64,000 nucleotides of DNA, taken from contig NZ_SBHN01000009.1 of assembly GCF_006980715.1 (NCBI RefSeq), positions 103,508-167,507 of the forward strand, given 5' to 3'. This DNA comes from Telmatospirillum sp. J64-1. Lineage in GTDB: Bacteria > Pseudomonadota > Alphaproteobacteria > Rhodospirillales > Magnetospirillaceae. A program made the translations under genes and the position numbers. This document shows, piece after piece, positions 32,496 to 42,295 of this stretch; the first letter of the stretch is position 1, and each line of letters begins with the position of its first letter. A model generated the notes under the pieces. It saw nothing but the letters and a program-made list of their open reading frames with translations, was not told where the DNA came from and did not search any database.

Positions 32496-33848
32496 TTACT
32501 TGGAAGCCTCTTCCGCCGGCTTCTCCTCGCCTTCGGCGTCGGGGTCCTTCATCAGTTCCTCGGCCGTGACGGCCTTGTCGCTGACCTTGGCCAGTTCAAG
32601 GATGAAGTCGATGACCTTGTCCTCGTAGACCGGCGCGCGCAGCGAGTTCATGGCGTCGGGATTCTTCTGGTAGTACTGGAATACCAGCTGTTCCTGACCG
32701 GGGAAGCGACGGGCTTCGGCCATCAGCGCGCGGTTCAGGTCGTCCTGATTGACCTGAATGTTGTTCTTGCGACCGACTTCCGACAGGACCAGGCCCAGGC
32801 GCACGCGGCGCTCGGCGATGCCACGGTATTCGGCCTTCAGCTCGTCCTCGCTCTTGGCCTTGTCGGCTTCGTCGAGACGGCCTTCTTCCTTGTCCTTCTG
32901 CAGCTGCTGCCAGATGGCGTCGAATTCCATGTCCACCATGCTCTGGGGCACGGCGAAGTCATGGCCTTCGGCCAGGGCGTCGAGCAGCTTGCGCTTGACC
33001 TTGTTGCGCGCGACGGCGGTGTAGTCGCGGCCCATTTCCTCGCGCAGGGCGTTCTTCAGGGCGTCCAGCGATTCCAGGCCGACGGCCTTGGCCAGTTCGT
33101 CGTCGATCGGGGTCGGCACGACTTCGCGGACCTCAGTCACCTTGACGGTGAATTCGGCGGGCTTGCCGGCCAGTTCCTCGTTGCCGTATTCCTCGGGGAA
33201 GGTCACCGTGACGATGCGCTCTTCACCGGCCTTGGCGCCGATCAGCTGGTCCTCGAAACCGGGGATGAAGGTGCCCGAGCCCAGCTTCAGGCTGTAGCCC
33301 TCGGCCTTGCCGCCGGGGAATTCCTCGCCGTTCAGGCGGCCGACGAAGTCGATCACGGCCACATCGCCCGACTTGGCCTCGCGGTCGGCGGGCTCGGTCT
33401 TGGACTGGCGCTCGGCGATGGTTTCCAGCGCCTTGTTGATCTCTTCCTCGGCGATCTCGACCTTCTCGCGTTCCAGCTCGATCTTGCTGAAATCCATGGT
33501 CTCGAATTCGGGCAGCAGCTCCATGGCCACCGCGAATTCCAGATCGCTGCCCTCTTCGAAGGAGGTGATCTCAACCTTCGGCTGGATGGCGGGGCGCAGG
33601 TTGTTGTCGGTGATGGCCGTACGAGTGCCCTCGTTGACCATCGCCTCGAGGACTTCGCCCATGATGGAGGGAAGATACTTCTTGCGCAGAAGCGGCATCG
33701 GCACCTTGCCCGGGCGGAAGCCCGGCAGGCGCACGGTACGACCAACTTCGGTCAGTCGGTCCTGAACCTTTTCCTCGATCTGGCCGGCGGGGACCACGAC
33801 CTTGAATTCGCGCTTCAGACCATCAGCGTTCGTCTGGGTTACCTGCAT
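32496..33848 (-). CDS. tig: trigger factor
   Basis: 450 aa. Ribosome-bound chaperone with peptidyl-prolyl isomerase activity. The start at 33848 gives the family N-terminus (MQVTQTNADGLKREFKVVVP) with the ribosome-binding signature GFRPGKVPMPLLRKKY; an alternative ATG lies five codons upstream, and the longest frame reads back into the tRNA-Leu region and is wrong. The PPIase domain is around residues 150-245 (GDVAVIDFVGRLNGEEFPGG). The C-terminal arm ends in an acidic tail (DAEGEEKPAEEASK). First gene of the clp block, 93 bases downstream of tRNA-Leu. Confidence 0.97.
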   Translation of the reverse strand: MQVTQTNADGLKREFKVVVPAGQIEEKVQDRLTEVGRTVRLPGFRPGKVPMPLLRKKYLPSIMGEVLEAMVNEGTRTAITDNNLRPAIQPKVEITSFEEGSDLEFAVAMELLPEFETMDFSKIELEREKVEIAEEEINKALETIAERQSKTEPADREAKSGDVAVIDFVGRLNGEEFPGGKAEGYSLKLGSGTFIPGFEDQLIGAKAGEERIVTVTFPEEYGNEELAGKPAEFTVKVTEVREVVPTPIDDELAKAVGLESLDALKNALREEMGRDYTAVARNKVKRKLLDALAEGHDFAVPQSMVDMEFDAIWQQLQKDKEEGRLDEADKAKSEDELKAEYRGIAERRVRLGLVLSEVGRKNNIQVNQDDLNRALMAEARRFPGQEQLVFQYYQKNPDAMNSLRAPVYEDKVIDFILELAKVSDKAVTAEELMKDPDAEGEEKPAEEASK

Positions 33849-33941
33849 CGAAATCTCTGCCATCGAAACGTCAAAAAGAGTGGTGATACGCGGCCTTGTG
33901 AGCCGCGCGCGACGGGTGGTGCCGGCGCCGGAAGGAACAGC

Positions 33942-34026
33942 TGGTGCGGGCGAAGGGACTTGAACCCCCATGGCTTGCGCCGCTGGAACCTAAATCCAGT
34001 GTGTCTACCAATTCCACCACGCCCGC
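33942..34026 (-). tRNA. tRNA-Leu (anticodon TAG)
   Basis: 85 nt with encoded CCA. The acceptor GCGGGCG pairs with CGCCCGC, and the anticodon arm CTGGA-TTTAGGT-TCCAG shows TAG. The class II variable arm and T arm GGGGG-TTCAAGT-CCCTT are present. Reads CUA-type leucine codons. Confidence 0.96.
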
Positions 34027-34208
34027 TTGGGAAAGCGGACCGGCCGCCCCGCCTGAACCCCTGTCTATAACATAGTCACGGAGACGTAAACAGGCAAAAG
34101 GGCACACTCCTCTCGCGCCCTGGGTGACCAGGCGGCATTTCTTTTCTTGCAGGTAGAACCGGTTGCGGTAACGTGCGTGCATATAACCTGTGGCGGGAGA
34201 ATTGAGCG

Positions 34209-35537
34209 ATGGCGGATTATGATCGCACCGGACGGCTGCGCTTTTTGAAGATCGACGACGAGACAACCGGCCTTCTGCGCCAGTTCAGGCCCGTCCTCGA
34301 AGCTCATATTGATACCATCCTCGACGATTTCTACCGCCATATCGGCCAGACTGCCGAAATGGCAGCCCTCTTCCCCAATCAGCAGATCATGGACCACGCC
34401 CGCAGCATCCAGCGGCGCCACTGGCTCGACAGCGTCTTCGCCGGGGTCTTCGACGAGAATTACTTCCGTCAGGTCACCACCATCGGCCGCACCCATGAAC
34501 GCATCGGGCTGGAACCGCGCTGGTACATGGCGGGCTATTGCTTCACCCTGAACCGCCTGACGCAGGTGATCGTGCAGCACTGGCGCAAGAAGCCCGAGAT
34601 GCTGGCCGCCCTGCTCGCCGCCGTTAACAAGGTGGTGTTCCTCGATATGGAACTCGCCATTTCCATCTATATCGACACCACCCGCGAGAGCAACGCCAAG
34701 CTGCTCGACGAGCATGCGGTGAAATTCGAGAAGGAAGTCCAGGGACTGGTCGAAATCGTGGCTTCCGCCGCCACGGAACTGCAAAGCACCGCCCGCGCCA
34801 TGGCCGCGACCGCCGACCAGACCGCCGAGCAGGCCAATCATGTGGCCGATGCCGCCGATCGCGCATCGAGCAATGTCCAGACGGTCGCCTCCGCCGCCGA
34901 GGAACTGACCGCCTCGATCAGCGAGATTTCCCGTCAGGTCGCCCAGTCCACCGCCATCACCGGCACGGCCGTCACGGAAGCCCGGCGCACCAATGAACTG
35001 GTCGAGGGATTGGCCGAGGCCACCGGGCGTATCGGCGAGGTGGTCCAGCTGATCAGCGACATCGCCAGCCAGACCAACCTGCTGGCGCTGAACGCCACGA
35101 TCGAGGCCGCCCGCGCCGGGGATGCGGGCAAGGGCTTCGCCGTCGTCGCCAACGAGGTCAAGAGCCTCGCCAACCAGACGGCCCGGGCGACCGAAGAAAT
35201 CAGCACGCAGATCGGCACCGTGCAGAGCCGCACGCGCGACGCCGTCGGCGCCATCCGCGGCATCGGCGACACCATCGCCAGCATCAACCAGATCGCCTCG
35301 GCCATTGCCGCGGCGGTCGAGCAGCAGGGCGCCGCCACCCAGGAGATCGCCCGCAACGTCCAGGAAGCCGCCAGCGGCACCAGCGAAGTCTCCTCCAGCA
35401 TCGGCCTCGTCACCCAGGCGGCCGGGGAAACCGGTCAGGCCGCCGGCGAGGTGCTGGTCGCCGCCGGGGAATTGTCGCGCCAGTCCGAACGCCTGAACGA
35501 TCAGGTCAACGGCTTCCTGCGCGATATCCGTTCCTAG
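34209..35537 (+). CDS. globin-coupled methyl-accepting chemotaxis protein (HemAT-like)
   Basis: 442 aa, soluble. Residues 1-170 are a sensor globin: [20 protein letters not shown], the proximal His96 in [18 protein letters not shown], and a terminal helix [19 protein letters not shown] coiled linker leads to the signalling domain, whose hairpin tip is [20 protein letters not shown] with [19 protein letters not shown]. It should bind heme and signal oxygen or another gas to CheA. There is no membrane segment and no visible CheB/CheR pentapeptide. It is divergent from tRNA-Leu; no other chemotaxis genes are near, so its kinase partner is elsewhere. Confidence 0.93.
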   Translation: MADYDRTGRLRFLKIDDETTGLLRQFRPVLEAHIDTILDDFYRHIGQTAEMAALFPNQQIMDHARSIQRRHWLDSVFAGVFDENYFRQVTTIGRTHERIGLEPRWYMAGYCFTLNRLTQVIVQHWRKKPEMLAALLAAVNKVVFLDMELAISIYIDTTRESNAKLLDEHAVKFEKEVQGLVEIVASAATELQSTARAMAATADQTAEQANHVADAADRASSNVQTVASAAEELTASISEISRQVAQSTAITGTAVTEARRTNELVEGLAEATGRIGEVVQLISDIASQTNLLALNATIEAARAGDAGKGFAVVANEVKSLANQTARATEEISTQIGTVQSRTRDAVGAIRGIGDTIASINQIASAIAAAVEQQGAATQEIARNVQEAASGTSEVSSSIGLVTQAAGETGQAAGEVLVAAGELSRQSERLNDQVNGFLRDIRS

Positions 35538-35553
35538 CAAGGGAAACGCCCCC

Positions 35554-36987
35554 TCACCCCTTGAGCAGGGACTTGACGGCGGAGGAGGCAACGATCCTCC
35601 CCGCCCCGGTATAGGCTTCGTGATTGGCCTCGATCTCGTTGAGCTTGTAGAGGTAGTTGATCATCATCCCCGCCGACTGGCGCAGTCCCTTGGGCGAAAC
35701 GTCGCCCAGCCAGTTCAGCCGCTCCATGCGGGCGCCGTTGCTCAGGTGGAAATGCGCCACCGGGTCCAGGGCGCGCCGCCCGCCGCTCCGCTTCTCCTCC
35801 ATCAGATAGCGGGTGCAGAGGCGCATGAGGATGGGCCGCAGGGCCTCGGCCATCAGCGGATCGCGATACCAGTCGGGCGTGTGCAGCGCATAGGCCAGGC
35901 TCCCTTCGCCTTCCATCAGGGTCGTCAGCGTCCGCTGCTCCGCCGGGCTCAGCAGCTTGGGCTCGTCCTGCGTCAGCCGCTCCTCCAGCCAAGCGCAGAA
36001 GCCGGGGATCGGCGACAATGTCGCGAAGGTCTTGAGGTTCTTGAATTCCCCGCTCAGGCTGTCGACCACCCGCTTGATCAGGAAATTGCCGAAGCTGATG
36101 CCGTCCAGTCCGCGCTGGGCGTTATTGATCGAATAGAAGATGGCGGTGTCGGCGGCATGCGGATCGTCCACCGGTGCCGTTTCGTCGAGCAGAGCCTGGA
36201 TATTCCCCGACATGCCCTTGACCAGCGCCACCTCGACGAAGATCAGCGGCTCGTCGAGCATACGCGGATGGAAAAAGGCATAGAGGCGCCGGTCCGAATC
36301 CAGGCGGTTCTTCAGATCCTGCCAGCTGCGGATAGCATGCACGGCCTCATAAGCCATGATCTTTTCCAGCACGCTGGCCGGTGAACGCCAGGTGATCTGG
36401 CGCAATTCCAGGAAGCCCACGTCGAACCAGCTGGCCAGCAGCGCCTTCAGGTCGGCCTCCAGTCCCGCCAGCTTGGCATCCTGGCGGGCCAATGGCTGCA
36501 ATTCCGCCCGCATGTCGACCAGGAACTTCACCCCCTCGGGCAAGGCATTGAACTGCGTCAGCAATTTCAGGCGCGGGGATTCGAGGGCCGCCCGCAGGTC
36601 GCGCTCGGCCGTCGTCCGGTCCCGGTCGTTGCGCGCCGCCGCGACCTTGGCCATGGCGGTGTCCACGGCATCCCGGTCGGTGGCGAATTCGCAGGCGAGG
36701 ATGGTCAGGAAACGCCGCCGCCCTTCGGGATTGAGGCTGAGATAGGCCCGTCCCAGGGCCGCCGCCCGGCTCCGCGCCGAAACCTCACCGCCACGTCCGG
36801 CCAGGCAATCGCGCATCTGGCTGCGCAGGCTTTCCGCATCGCCGTCGGGCAGATCGGGCTGCACCGGAGGCATGACGCCGTTGCGGCTAGGACCGGCGAT
36901 GTCGCGCCACAGGCCGCGCAGACGGTCGAGAAGACCGGAGCTTACAGGCGCCGAGAGCGGCTTCTGAATTTCCTTCACTTCTTCCAT
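35554..36987 (-). CDS. mcd: malonyl-CoA decarboxylase
   Basis: 477 aa. Converts malonyl-CoA to acetyl-CoA and CO2. The family features run through the protein: FLVDMRAELQPLARQDAKLA, FFHPRMLDEPLIFVEVALVKG, ADTAIFYSINNAQRGLDGIS and the conserved DPVAHFHLSNGARMERLNW with the active-site His near the C-terminus. The ATG at 36987 follows CAGGGGAAAGGCTCC; the longer frame adds a Cys-rich stretch that reads as noise. It lies 80 bases after the NAD(P)HX repair gene on the same strand, probably one transcript. No malonate transport or malonyl-CoA ligase genes are adjacent. Confidence 0.95.
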   Translation of the reverse strand: MEEVKEIQKPLSAPVSSGLLDRLRGLWRDIAGPSRNGVMPPVQPDLPDGDAESLRSQMRDCLAGRGGEVSARSRAAALGRAYLSLNPEGRRRFLTILACEFATDRDAVDTAMAKVAAARNDRDRTTAERDLRAALESPRLKLLTQFNALPEGVKFLVDMRAELQPLARQDAKLAGLEADLKALLASWFDVGFLELRQITWRSPASVLEKIMAYEAVHAIRSWQDLKNRLDSDRRLYAFFHPRMLDEPLIFVEVALVKGMSGNIQALLDETAPVDDPHAADTAIFYSINNAQRGLDGISFGNFLIKRVVDSLSGEFKNLKTFATLSPIPGFCAWLEERLTQDEPKLLSPAEQRTLTTLMEGEGSLAYALHTPDWYRDPLMAEALRPILMRLCTRYLMEEKRSGGRRALDPVAHFHLSNGARMERLNWLGDVSPKGLRQSAGMMINYLYKLNEIEANHEAYTGAGRIVASSAVKSLLKG

Positions 36988-37067
36988 GGAGCCTTTCCCC
37001 TGCCTTGTTAAGATGATCGTCGTCGCCCCCCGGTCCCGGCAAGCCGGACAACGGAGGTAACCCCTCA

Positions 37068-38549
37068 TCAAAGGCCCAGGCGCGCTATTACCAAGGGCAG
37101 AAACTCCGGAATATCCTCGGCAATCAGCCCCGGCCCCTTTTCCGTGGCGGCCGCGCCATGCAGCCAGACCGCCGCGCAGGCGGCCAGGAAGGGATCGACG
37201 CCCTGGGCCAGCAACCCCGCCACCATGCCCGCCAGCACATCGCCGGTCCCCGCCGTGGCGAGGCTGGGCGGGGCATTGGCATTGATGGCCGCCCGCCCGT
37301 CGGGAGCGGCGATGACGGTATCCGCGCCCTTCAGCACCATGATTCCTCCCAGGCGCCGTGCGGCCTCCCGCGCCCGGCTCAGGCGGTCGCCGCCGAGATC
37401 GGGGAAGAGACGGGCGAATTCGCCGTCATGGGGCGTGAGCACGCATCTTGCAGTGCAGGCCTCGGTCAAGGCCGCGCAATGATCCCCGGCGAAACTGGTG
37501 ACCGCGTCGGCATCCAGCACGCAGGCCTTGCCCGCCGACAGGGCCGAGAGCACCAGGCGGCGCATCTCCGCCCCCTGCCCTCCACCCGGCCCCAGCAGCA
37601 CCGCATTACGCCGCCTGTCGCCCAGCAGCTCTTCCCATTGCTCCAGGGGAAGGACGATATTGCCGGGCCGGTCCGCCTGGTAGACGGCCAGAGCTTCGCG
37701 CGGCGCCGCCAGGGTCAGCATGCCCGCCCCCATACGCCGTGCCGCCAGGGCGGCCATACGGGCCGCGCCGGTCATCCGGGCACCGCCCACCACCAGCAGA
37801 TGGCCTCGGTCGTATTTATGGCCCGAGGGATCGGGGCGGGGCATGGCCTGCCGCCAGAGGTCCGGATCGTTGACGAAGTAGGACGGCGCGATCTCCTCCA
37901 ACACGGCGGAGGGAATGCCGATATCGGCCACCACCACCTCGCCCGCGAGAAGGCGGCCCGGCAACAGCAGATGGCCGGGCTTGCGGCGGAAGAAGGTCAC
38001 GGTCGCCACCGCCGGGGCCGCAACGCCCAGGACCTGCCCGGTATCGCCCTGCACGCCGCTGGGCATGTCCACCGCCAGCACCGCCAGCCGCCGCCGGACG
38101 ATCTCCTCGATCACCTGGCGCGCCGTCCCGTCGACCGGGCGCGACAGCCCGGCGCCGAACAGGCAATCCACCACCACCGGATTGCCGGACAGGACGTCCG
38201 GCCCCAAAGGCTCCACCCTGCCCCGCCAGCGCGCGGCATGGACGGCCGCATCCCCTTGCAGCGCCGCCCGTTCCCCCAGCAGGGCCAGCCGCACCGGCAT
38301 TCCCCATCCGGCCAGGAAGCGGGCGGCGACGAAACCATCCCCGCCATTGTTGCCCGGCCCGCACAACACCACCACGGAACGGCGGGGCCAGCGGCGGCGG
38401 ACTTCCCGCGCCACGCTCCAACCGGCCGCCTCCATCAGGGCCACGCCGGAAATTCCCCGCGCCATGGCCGCCCGGTCGGCGGCATACATCTGGGCAACGG
38501 TCAGGAGGGCGGTCTGGTTCATCGGGGCATGTCCAGGTTCGTCGGTCAT
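37068..38549 (-). CDS. nnr: bifunctional NAD(P)H-hydrate epimerase / ADP-dependent dehydratase
   Basis: 493 aa. Repairs damaged NADHX and NADPHX. N-terminal epimerase (YjeF_N, about 1-215): RRSVVVLCGPGNNGGDGFVA and ALDMPSGV-like AVDMPSGVQGDTG. C-terminal ribokinase-like dehydratase: YDRGHLLVVGGARMTGAARM, VLLGPGGGQG, VLTPHDGEFARLFPD, and the active-site GTGDVLAGMVAGLL. Start chosen at the ATG at 38549 (an ATG at 38522 is also possible); neither has a strong ribosome site. The intergenic region to the divergent dadA is about 140 bases. Confidence 0.95.
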   Translation of the reverse strand: MTDEPGHAPMNQTALLTVAQMYAADRAAMARGISGVALMEAAGWSVAREVRRRWPRRSVVVLCGPGNNGGDGFVAARFLAGWGMPVRLALLGERAALQGDAAVHAARWRGRVEPLGPDVLSGNPVVVDCLFGAGLSRPVDGTARQVIEEIVRRRLAVLAVDMPSGVQGDTGQVLGVAAPAVATVTFFRRKPGHLLLPGRLLAGEVVVADIGIPSAVLEEIAPSYFVNDPDLWRQAMPRPDPSGHKYDRGHLLVVGGARMTGAARMAALAARRMGAGMLTLAAPREALAVYQADRPGNIVLPLEQWEELLGDRRRNAVLLGPGGGQGAEMRRLVLSALSAGKACVLDADAVTSFAGDHCAALTEACTARCVLTPHDGEFARLFPDLGGDRLSRAREAARRLGGIMVLKGADTVIAAPDGRAAINANAPPSLATAGTGDVLAGMVAGLLAQGVDPFLAACAAVWLHGAAATEKGPGLIAEDIPEFLPLVIARLGL

Positions 38550-38690
38550 GTCCAAAGGGTAGTAGCGGAGAAGAGGACTGCCAAGCGGGGCCCGCTCCGC
38601 TGCAACGAAAATGTCTCGCAATTCCTGGCTTCGCCGTCAGAAGCGGATTATATAAGGCAAAGCCTCTCACGCGAGTGTCCTGGGGGAGAT

Positions 38691-39947
38691 ATGAAAGCTC
38701 TGGTCATGGGCGCGGGCGTCGTCGGCGTCACCGCGGCCTGGTACCTTGCCAGAAGCGGCTATGACGTCACGGTGATCGAGCGCCGGGAAGGAGCCGGGCT
38801 GGAAACCAGCTTCGCCAATGGCGGGCAGGTCTCGCCCTGCCATGCCGAGCCCTGGGCCAATCCCGGCACGCCGCGCAAGATGCTGAAATGGCTGGGCAAG
38901 CCCGATGCCCCGCTGGTCGCCCGCTGGACCCGCTGGGACCCGGCGCTATGGCGCTGGGGCATCAGCTTCCTTGCCAATTGCACCGCCGCCCGCACCGAGA
39001 TCAATACCGAGCGCACCTTGCGTGTCGCTCTCTATTCCCGCCAATGCCTCAGCGAATTGCGCGAGGAAACGGGAATCCAGTACGACCAGAGCCTGCTGGG
39101 CATCCTGCATATCTATCGCGACGAAGCGGAATTCGAGGGCGCCCGCCATGCCGCCGAGACCATGGCCCGCTACGGCCTGGTCCGGCAGGTGAAGACGCCC
39201 GCACAGTGCCTGGACATCGAGCCGGCCCTGCGGACGGTCGGCAACCAGCTTGCCGGCGGCATCTTCACCCCGCAGGACGAAAGCGGCGACGCCCATCTGT
39301 TCACCACCCGGCTGGCCGGAATGGCGGCTGAGGCTGGTGTGACCTTCTCCTGGAACACCAGCATCCAGGGCTTCGAGCGCGAAGGCGACCGCCTGAGCGC
39401 GGTCGTGACCGACAAGGGACGCTTCACCGCCGATGCCTATGTGCTGGCGCTGGCCAGCTATTCTCCCCTGCTCGCCCGCCAGCTCGGCCTGCGGCTTCCC
39501 ATCTATCCCGCCAAGGGCTATTCGATCACGGCTCCGCTGGACCCGGACCGGCATATCGCCCCCCGGGTCAGCATCACCGACGACGAGAACAAACTGGTCT
39601 TCTCGCGCCTGGGCAACCGCCTGCGCGCCGCCGGTACCGCCGAAATGGCCGGATGGGATGCCAGCCTGACCGAAATCCGCGCCCAGACGGTACTGCGCAA
39701 GACGCGGGAACTCTTTCCCCAGGGGGCCGAGTACGACCGCACCGAATTCTGGGCCGGATTGCGCGCCGTCACGCCCGACAGCGTGCCCATCCTTGGCGCC
39801 ACGCCCGTCCGCAACCTGTGGCTGAACACCGGCCACGGCACGTTGGGCTGGACCATGGCCTGCGGCGCGGGACGGCTGCTCGCCGACCTGATCGCCGGAC
39901 GCAAACCCGACATCGATCCCGGCGGCTTGGGGCTTGACCGCTTCTAA
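38691..39947 (+). CDS. dadA: D-amino acid dehydrogenase small subunit-like flavoprotein
   Basis: 418 aa. FAD-dependent oxidation of D-amino acids to oxo acids, at the membrane. N-terminal dinucleotide fold: MGAGVVGVTAAWYLARSGYD with VIERR; then TSFANGGQVSPCHAEPWANP, characteristic of DadA; later PIYPAKGYSITAPL and the C-terminal FWAGLRAVTPDSVPILG and NTGHGTLGWTMACGAG. The ATG at 38691 has GGGGGAGAT before it. An open frame runs in far upstream antisense to nnr and is not coding. Monocistronic; no alanine racemase is adjacent. Confidence 0.93.
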   Translation: MKALVMGAGVVGVTAAWYLARSGYDVTVIERREGAGLETSFANGGQVSPCHAEPWANPGTPRKMLKWLGKPDAPLVARWTRWDPALWRWGISFLANCTAARTEINTERTLRVALYSRQCLSELREETGIQYDQSLLGILHIYRDEAEFEGARHAAETMARYGLVRQVKTPAQCLDIEPALRTVGNQLAGGIFTPQDESGDAHLFTTRLAGMAAEAGVTFSWNTSIQGFEREGDRLSAVVTDKGRFTADAYVLALASYSPLLARQLGLRLPIYPAKGYSITAPLDPDRHIAPRVSITDDENKLVFSRLGNRLRAAGTAEMAGWDASLTEIRAQTVLRKTRELFPQGAEYDRTEFWAGLRAVTPDSVPILGATPVRNLWLNTGHGTLGWTMACGAGRLLADLIAGRKPDIDPGGLGLDRF

Positions 39948-40033
39948 ACCAGCGGTTTTCACCCGGTCCGCTTGCAAAACGGCATAAGAAGCGTAGGGTC
40001 TAGCCTATCGCGGAAGTTTGAGGGGGAAGAGAC

Positions 40034-40681
40034 ATGACGGCTCTTGCCGTGACCATTGCGCAGCAGAAGGGGGGCGCCGGCAAGACGACGCTGGCGGCGC
40101 AACTGGCCGTGACCTGGTCGCATTCCGGGCATCGCGTCGTGATGGTCGACGTCGATCCCCAGGGCAGCCTATCGGCCTGGTACCGCCTGCGCCAGGAGAT
40201 CCTGGGCGAGGAAGCGGGCGGATTGCATCTGGTCGAGGTCGCCGGCTGGAAGCTGTCCACCGAATTGGACCGCCTGCGCGGAAAATACGACATGGTGGTG
40301 ATCGACAGCCCGCCCCATGCCGAGACCGATGCCCGCGTCGCCGTACGCGCCGCCGATGTGGTGGTGGTGCCGGTCCAGCCCAGTCCCATGGACCTGTGGG
40401 CGACGCGCCCGACCCTGGACATGGCGCAGAAGGAGAAAGCCGCGGCGGTGCTGGTGCTCAACCGCATGCCGCCGCGCGGCCGCCTGTCCGACGTGGTGCG
40501 CAGCAAGCTGGCGGAATTGAACGTGCCCCTGGCCAACAGCCAGATCGGCAACCGCATGGCCTTCGCCGCCTCGATGATGGAAGGCAAGGGCGTGGTGGAA
40601 ACCCATGCCCGCGACACCGCCGCCGCCGAGATCCAGGCCCTGGCGCTGGAGATCATGGGCCGCCTGCGCAACGCGGCCTGA
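40034..40681 (+). CDS. ParA/MinD-family partition ATPase
   Basis: 215 aa. Deviant Walker A AQQKGGAGKTTLAAQLA with the signature Lys, MVDVDPQGSLSAW (Walker A'), and VVIDSPPHAETDA (Walker B). Short, without the N-terminal DNA-binding helix of plasmid ParA, and no parB follows; it is therefore an 'orphan' ParA of the type that positions protein complexes such as chemoreceptor arrays or carboxysomes. The cargo is unknown. GGGGGAAGAGAC precedes the ATG. The next gene begins 15 bases after its stop. Confidence 0.9.
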   Translation: MTALAVTIAQQKGGAGKTTLAAQLAVTWSHSGHRVVMVDVDPQGSLSAWYRLRQEILGEEAGGLHLVEVAGWKLSTELDRLRGKYDMVVIDSPPHAETDARVAVRAADVVVVPVQPSPMDLWATRPTLDMAQKEKAAAVLVLNRMPPRGRLSDVVRSKLAELNVPLANSQIGNRMAFAASMMEGKGVVETHARDTAAAEIQALALEIMGRLRNAA

Positions 40682-40695
40682 AAAGGATACGCCCC

Positions 40696-41163
40696 TTGAG
40701 TCTGCTTCCCTGGGTCCTGGCCCTGCACACCCTGGCCGCCGTCATCTGGGTCGGCGGCATGTTCTTCGCCCATATGCTGCTGCGCCCTGCCCTCGGCGAC
40801 CGCCAGCCCGCCGACCGGCTGGGATTGTGGCGCCAGGTCCTGCCGCGCTTCTTCCGCTGGGTGTGGCTGTCCATCGCCACGCTGCTGGTGACGGGGTATG
40901 GCGTGGTGCTGTGGGGCTATGGCGGCTTCGGCAACCTGCCGCCCCATGTCGACATCATGCAGACGACCGGATTGATGATGATGGCGCTTTACGCCTATCT
41001 CTTCTTCCTGCCCTGGCGCGCCTTCCGGCGCAGCTTCGACAAGGGTGAACTGGCCGGAGCGGCCGGCCAGCTGGGGAAGATCCGGCAGATCATCACCATC
41101 AACCTTCCCCTCGGCCTGTTCACCACCGCCGTGGGCGCCACCGGCGGCTTCTGGACGTATTGA
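40696..41163 (+). CDS. CopD-like small membrane protein
   Basis: 155 aa. Start at TTG 40696, with AAAAGGA eight bases before. Four hydrophobic helices: LPWVLALHTLAAVIWVGGMF, WVWLSIATLLVTGYGVVLWG, MQTTGLMMMALYAYLFFLPW and ITINLPLGLFTTAVGATGGF. The LHxxAxxxWxGGMFF motif and a C-terminal helix resemble the CopD/DUF2269 group, whose conserved His may bind metal or heme. Copper resistance itself is not shown. Co-transcribed with the ParA-like gene. Confidence 0.75.
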   Translation: MSLLPWVLALHTLAAVIWVGGMFFAHMLLRPALGDRQPADRLGLWRQVLPRFFRWVWLSIATLLVTGYGVVLWGYGGFGNLPPHVDIMQTTGLMMMALYAYLFFLPWRAFRRSFDKGELAGAAGQLGKIRQIITINLPLGLFTTAVGATGGFWTY

Positions 41164-41176
41164 AGCCCGGCAGCCT

Positions 41177-41650
41177 CTAGCGCCGCCCCCAGGTCCGGCG
41201 CGTCTCGCTCAGCGTATGGATGCGGTCGCGGGCCTCGCGCACGCGGATGAAATGCCGCTCGACCAAGGGCCGCAGCTCCCCCTCCAGGCCTGAATCCAGC
41301 ACGTCCTCGAACTCTCTTTGCACCCAGTTCTCGCTGCGGTCCAGTTCGTCCAGGGCCGCCTGGGTGTCGTCGGTGCTCAGCGCCGCATGCAGCTTGACCC
41401 AGCCGGTGAAGACATTGCTCATCAGCGTCGGCTGGTCTTCCCTCTCGCCGCCCAGGCTCCGGGCGATCTCTCCCAGTTCGTTGGCCATATCGGCGCGCTG
41501 CTGCGCCAGTTGCTCGAACATGACGCGGGTATCGTCGTCATCGTGCACCACCTCGGCGGCGGTGCGGTAGCCCTGCTCGCCGTCCCGGCAGGCCTGGGCC
41601 AGGCGGGTCAGCGCCTTGGCAGGGTCGAAAACGGTTTCGTCCTTTCGCAT
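41177..41650 (-). CDS. ferritin-like four-helix protein (PA2169/DUF2383 type)
   Basis: 157 aa. Four predicted helices: RLAQACRDGEQGYRTAAEVV, FEQLAQQRADMANELGEIAR, NVFTGWVKLHAALSTDDTQA... LDELDRSENWVQREFEDVLD and LRPLVERHFIRVREARDRIH. Spaced E/H residues fit the DUF2383 ferritin-like family. The second of two ATGs (41650) is best placed after AAGGAGG. It directly follows the DUF2243 gene, 13 bases apart, under one EcfG promoter: the same DUF2243-ferritin-like pairing as at 20828-22290. Confidence 0.82.
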   Translation of the reverse strand: MRKDETVFDPAKALTRLAQACRDGEQGYRTAAEVVHDDDDTRVMFEQLAQQRADMANELGEIARSLGGEREDQPTLMSNVFTGWVKLHAALSTDDTQAALDELDRSENWVQREFEDVLDSGLEGELRPLVERHFIRVREARDRIHTLSETRRTWGRR

Positions 41651-41663
41651 CATCCCCTCCTTC

Positions 41664-42113
41664 CTACTGCCATCCGGTGCGCCGGATCAGCAGCCAGCCC
41701 AGCCCCAGCAGGGCGAACGCCCCCAGCAGATAAGTCATGTCCCAGACCAGCCTGTCGGGTCCCGGGCGTAGATTGTGCAATTGCAGGACATGATGGAACA
41801 GCAGGGCCTTGGTGGCGGCGAACAGCCCCATGCCCAGGATCACCGACCCGGCCAGCAAACGGTTCGAACGGCTGACCAGCGGATTGCGCATGCCGTTCCA
41901 CAGCATGCCCAGGCCGATGACCAGGACCAGCAGGAAGCCCCCCAGCCACACTCCATCCGCCATGCCGCCCGCCGGGATCAGGCGATGCCATTGCAGCAGG
42001 TGACGGAAGACGGCGGCATCGGCCAGTCCGCCGAAGCCCAGCCCGATCATCGCCCCGGCGCGGATCAGCGGCCCGCGCAGCCAAATGGTGCTCATGCTGT
42101 GAAGTCTGGTCAT
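41664..42113 (-). CDS. DUF2243 membrane protein, short form
   Basis: 149 aa, four helices: MIGLGFGGLADAAVFRHLLQ, MADGVWLGGFLLVLVIGLGM, LAGSVILGMGLFAATKALLF and LVWDMTYLLGAFALLGLGWL. His clusters (RHLLQWHRL, FHHVLQLHNL) match those of the longer relative at 20828-21631, which has an extra C-terminal domain. GGGGAG precedes the ATG at 42113. A very long antisense-type frame extends upstream through the Gln-rich genes; it is an artefact. Driven by a perfect EcfG consensus 31 bases upstream. Confidence 0.8.
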   Translation of the reverse strand: MTRLHSMSTIWLRGPLIRAGAMIGLGFGGLADAAVFRHLLQWHRLIPAGGMADGVWLGGFLLVLVIGLGMLWNGMRNPLVSRSNRLLAGSVILGMGLFAATKALLFHHVLQLHNLRPGPDRLVWDMTYLLGAFALLGLGWLLIRRTGWQ

Positions 42114-42143
42114 GGCCGCTTCTCCCCTTCCTCTGCCAAGACC

Positions 42144-42168
42144 AACGCTTGCGCGCGCGACAGGTTCC
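42144..42168 (-). promoter_or_regulatory. EcfG-type stress promoter
   Basis: On the minus strand GGAAC (42168-42164), 16 bases, CGTT (42147-42144). Exact consensus, giving a leader of roughly 25 bases to the DUF2243 ATG at 42113. Confidence 0.78.
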
Positions 42169-42295
42169 CGAACGGAGAAGACGGCCAGTTTTTTCGGCGA
42201 GCCGGAACAAGGCTGGCGGTTTACGCATTTACCCAGACAACGATGCCCGAATGCACGGCGGAACGCCAAAGGGCTAACCACCGAGGAGGTTTCGT

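Noticed and set aside
37158..38690. 500-codon N-terminal extension of DadA
   Set aside because: It is antisense to nnr and lacks structure; GGGGGAGAT marks the real start at 38691.
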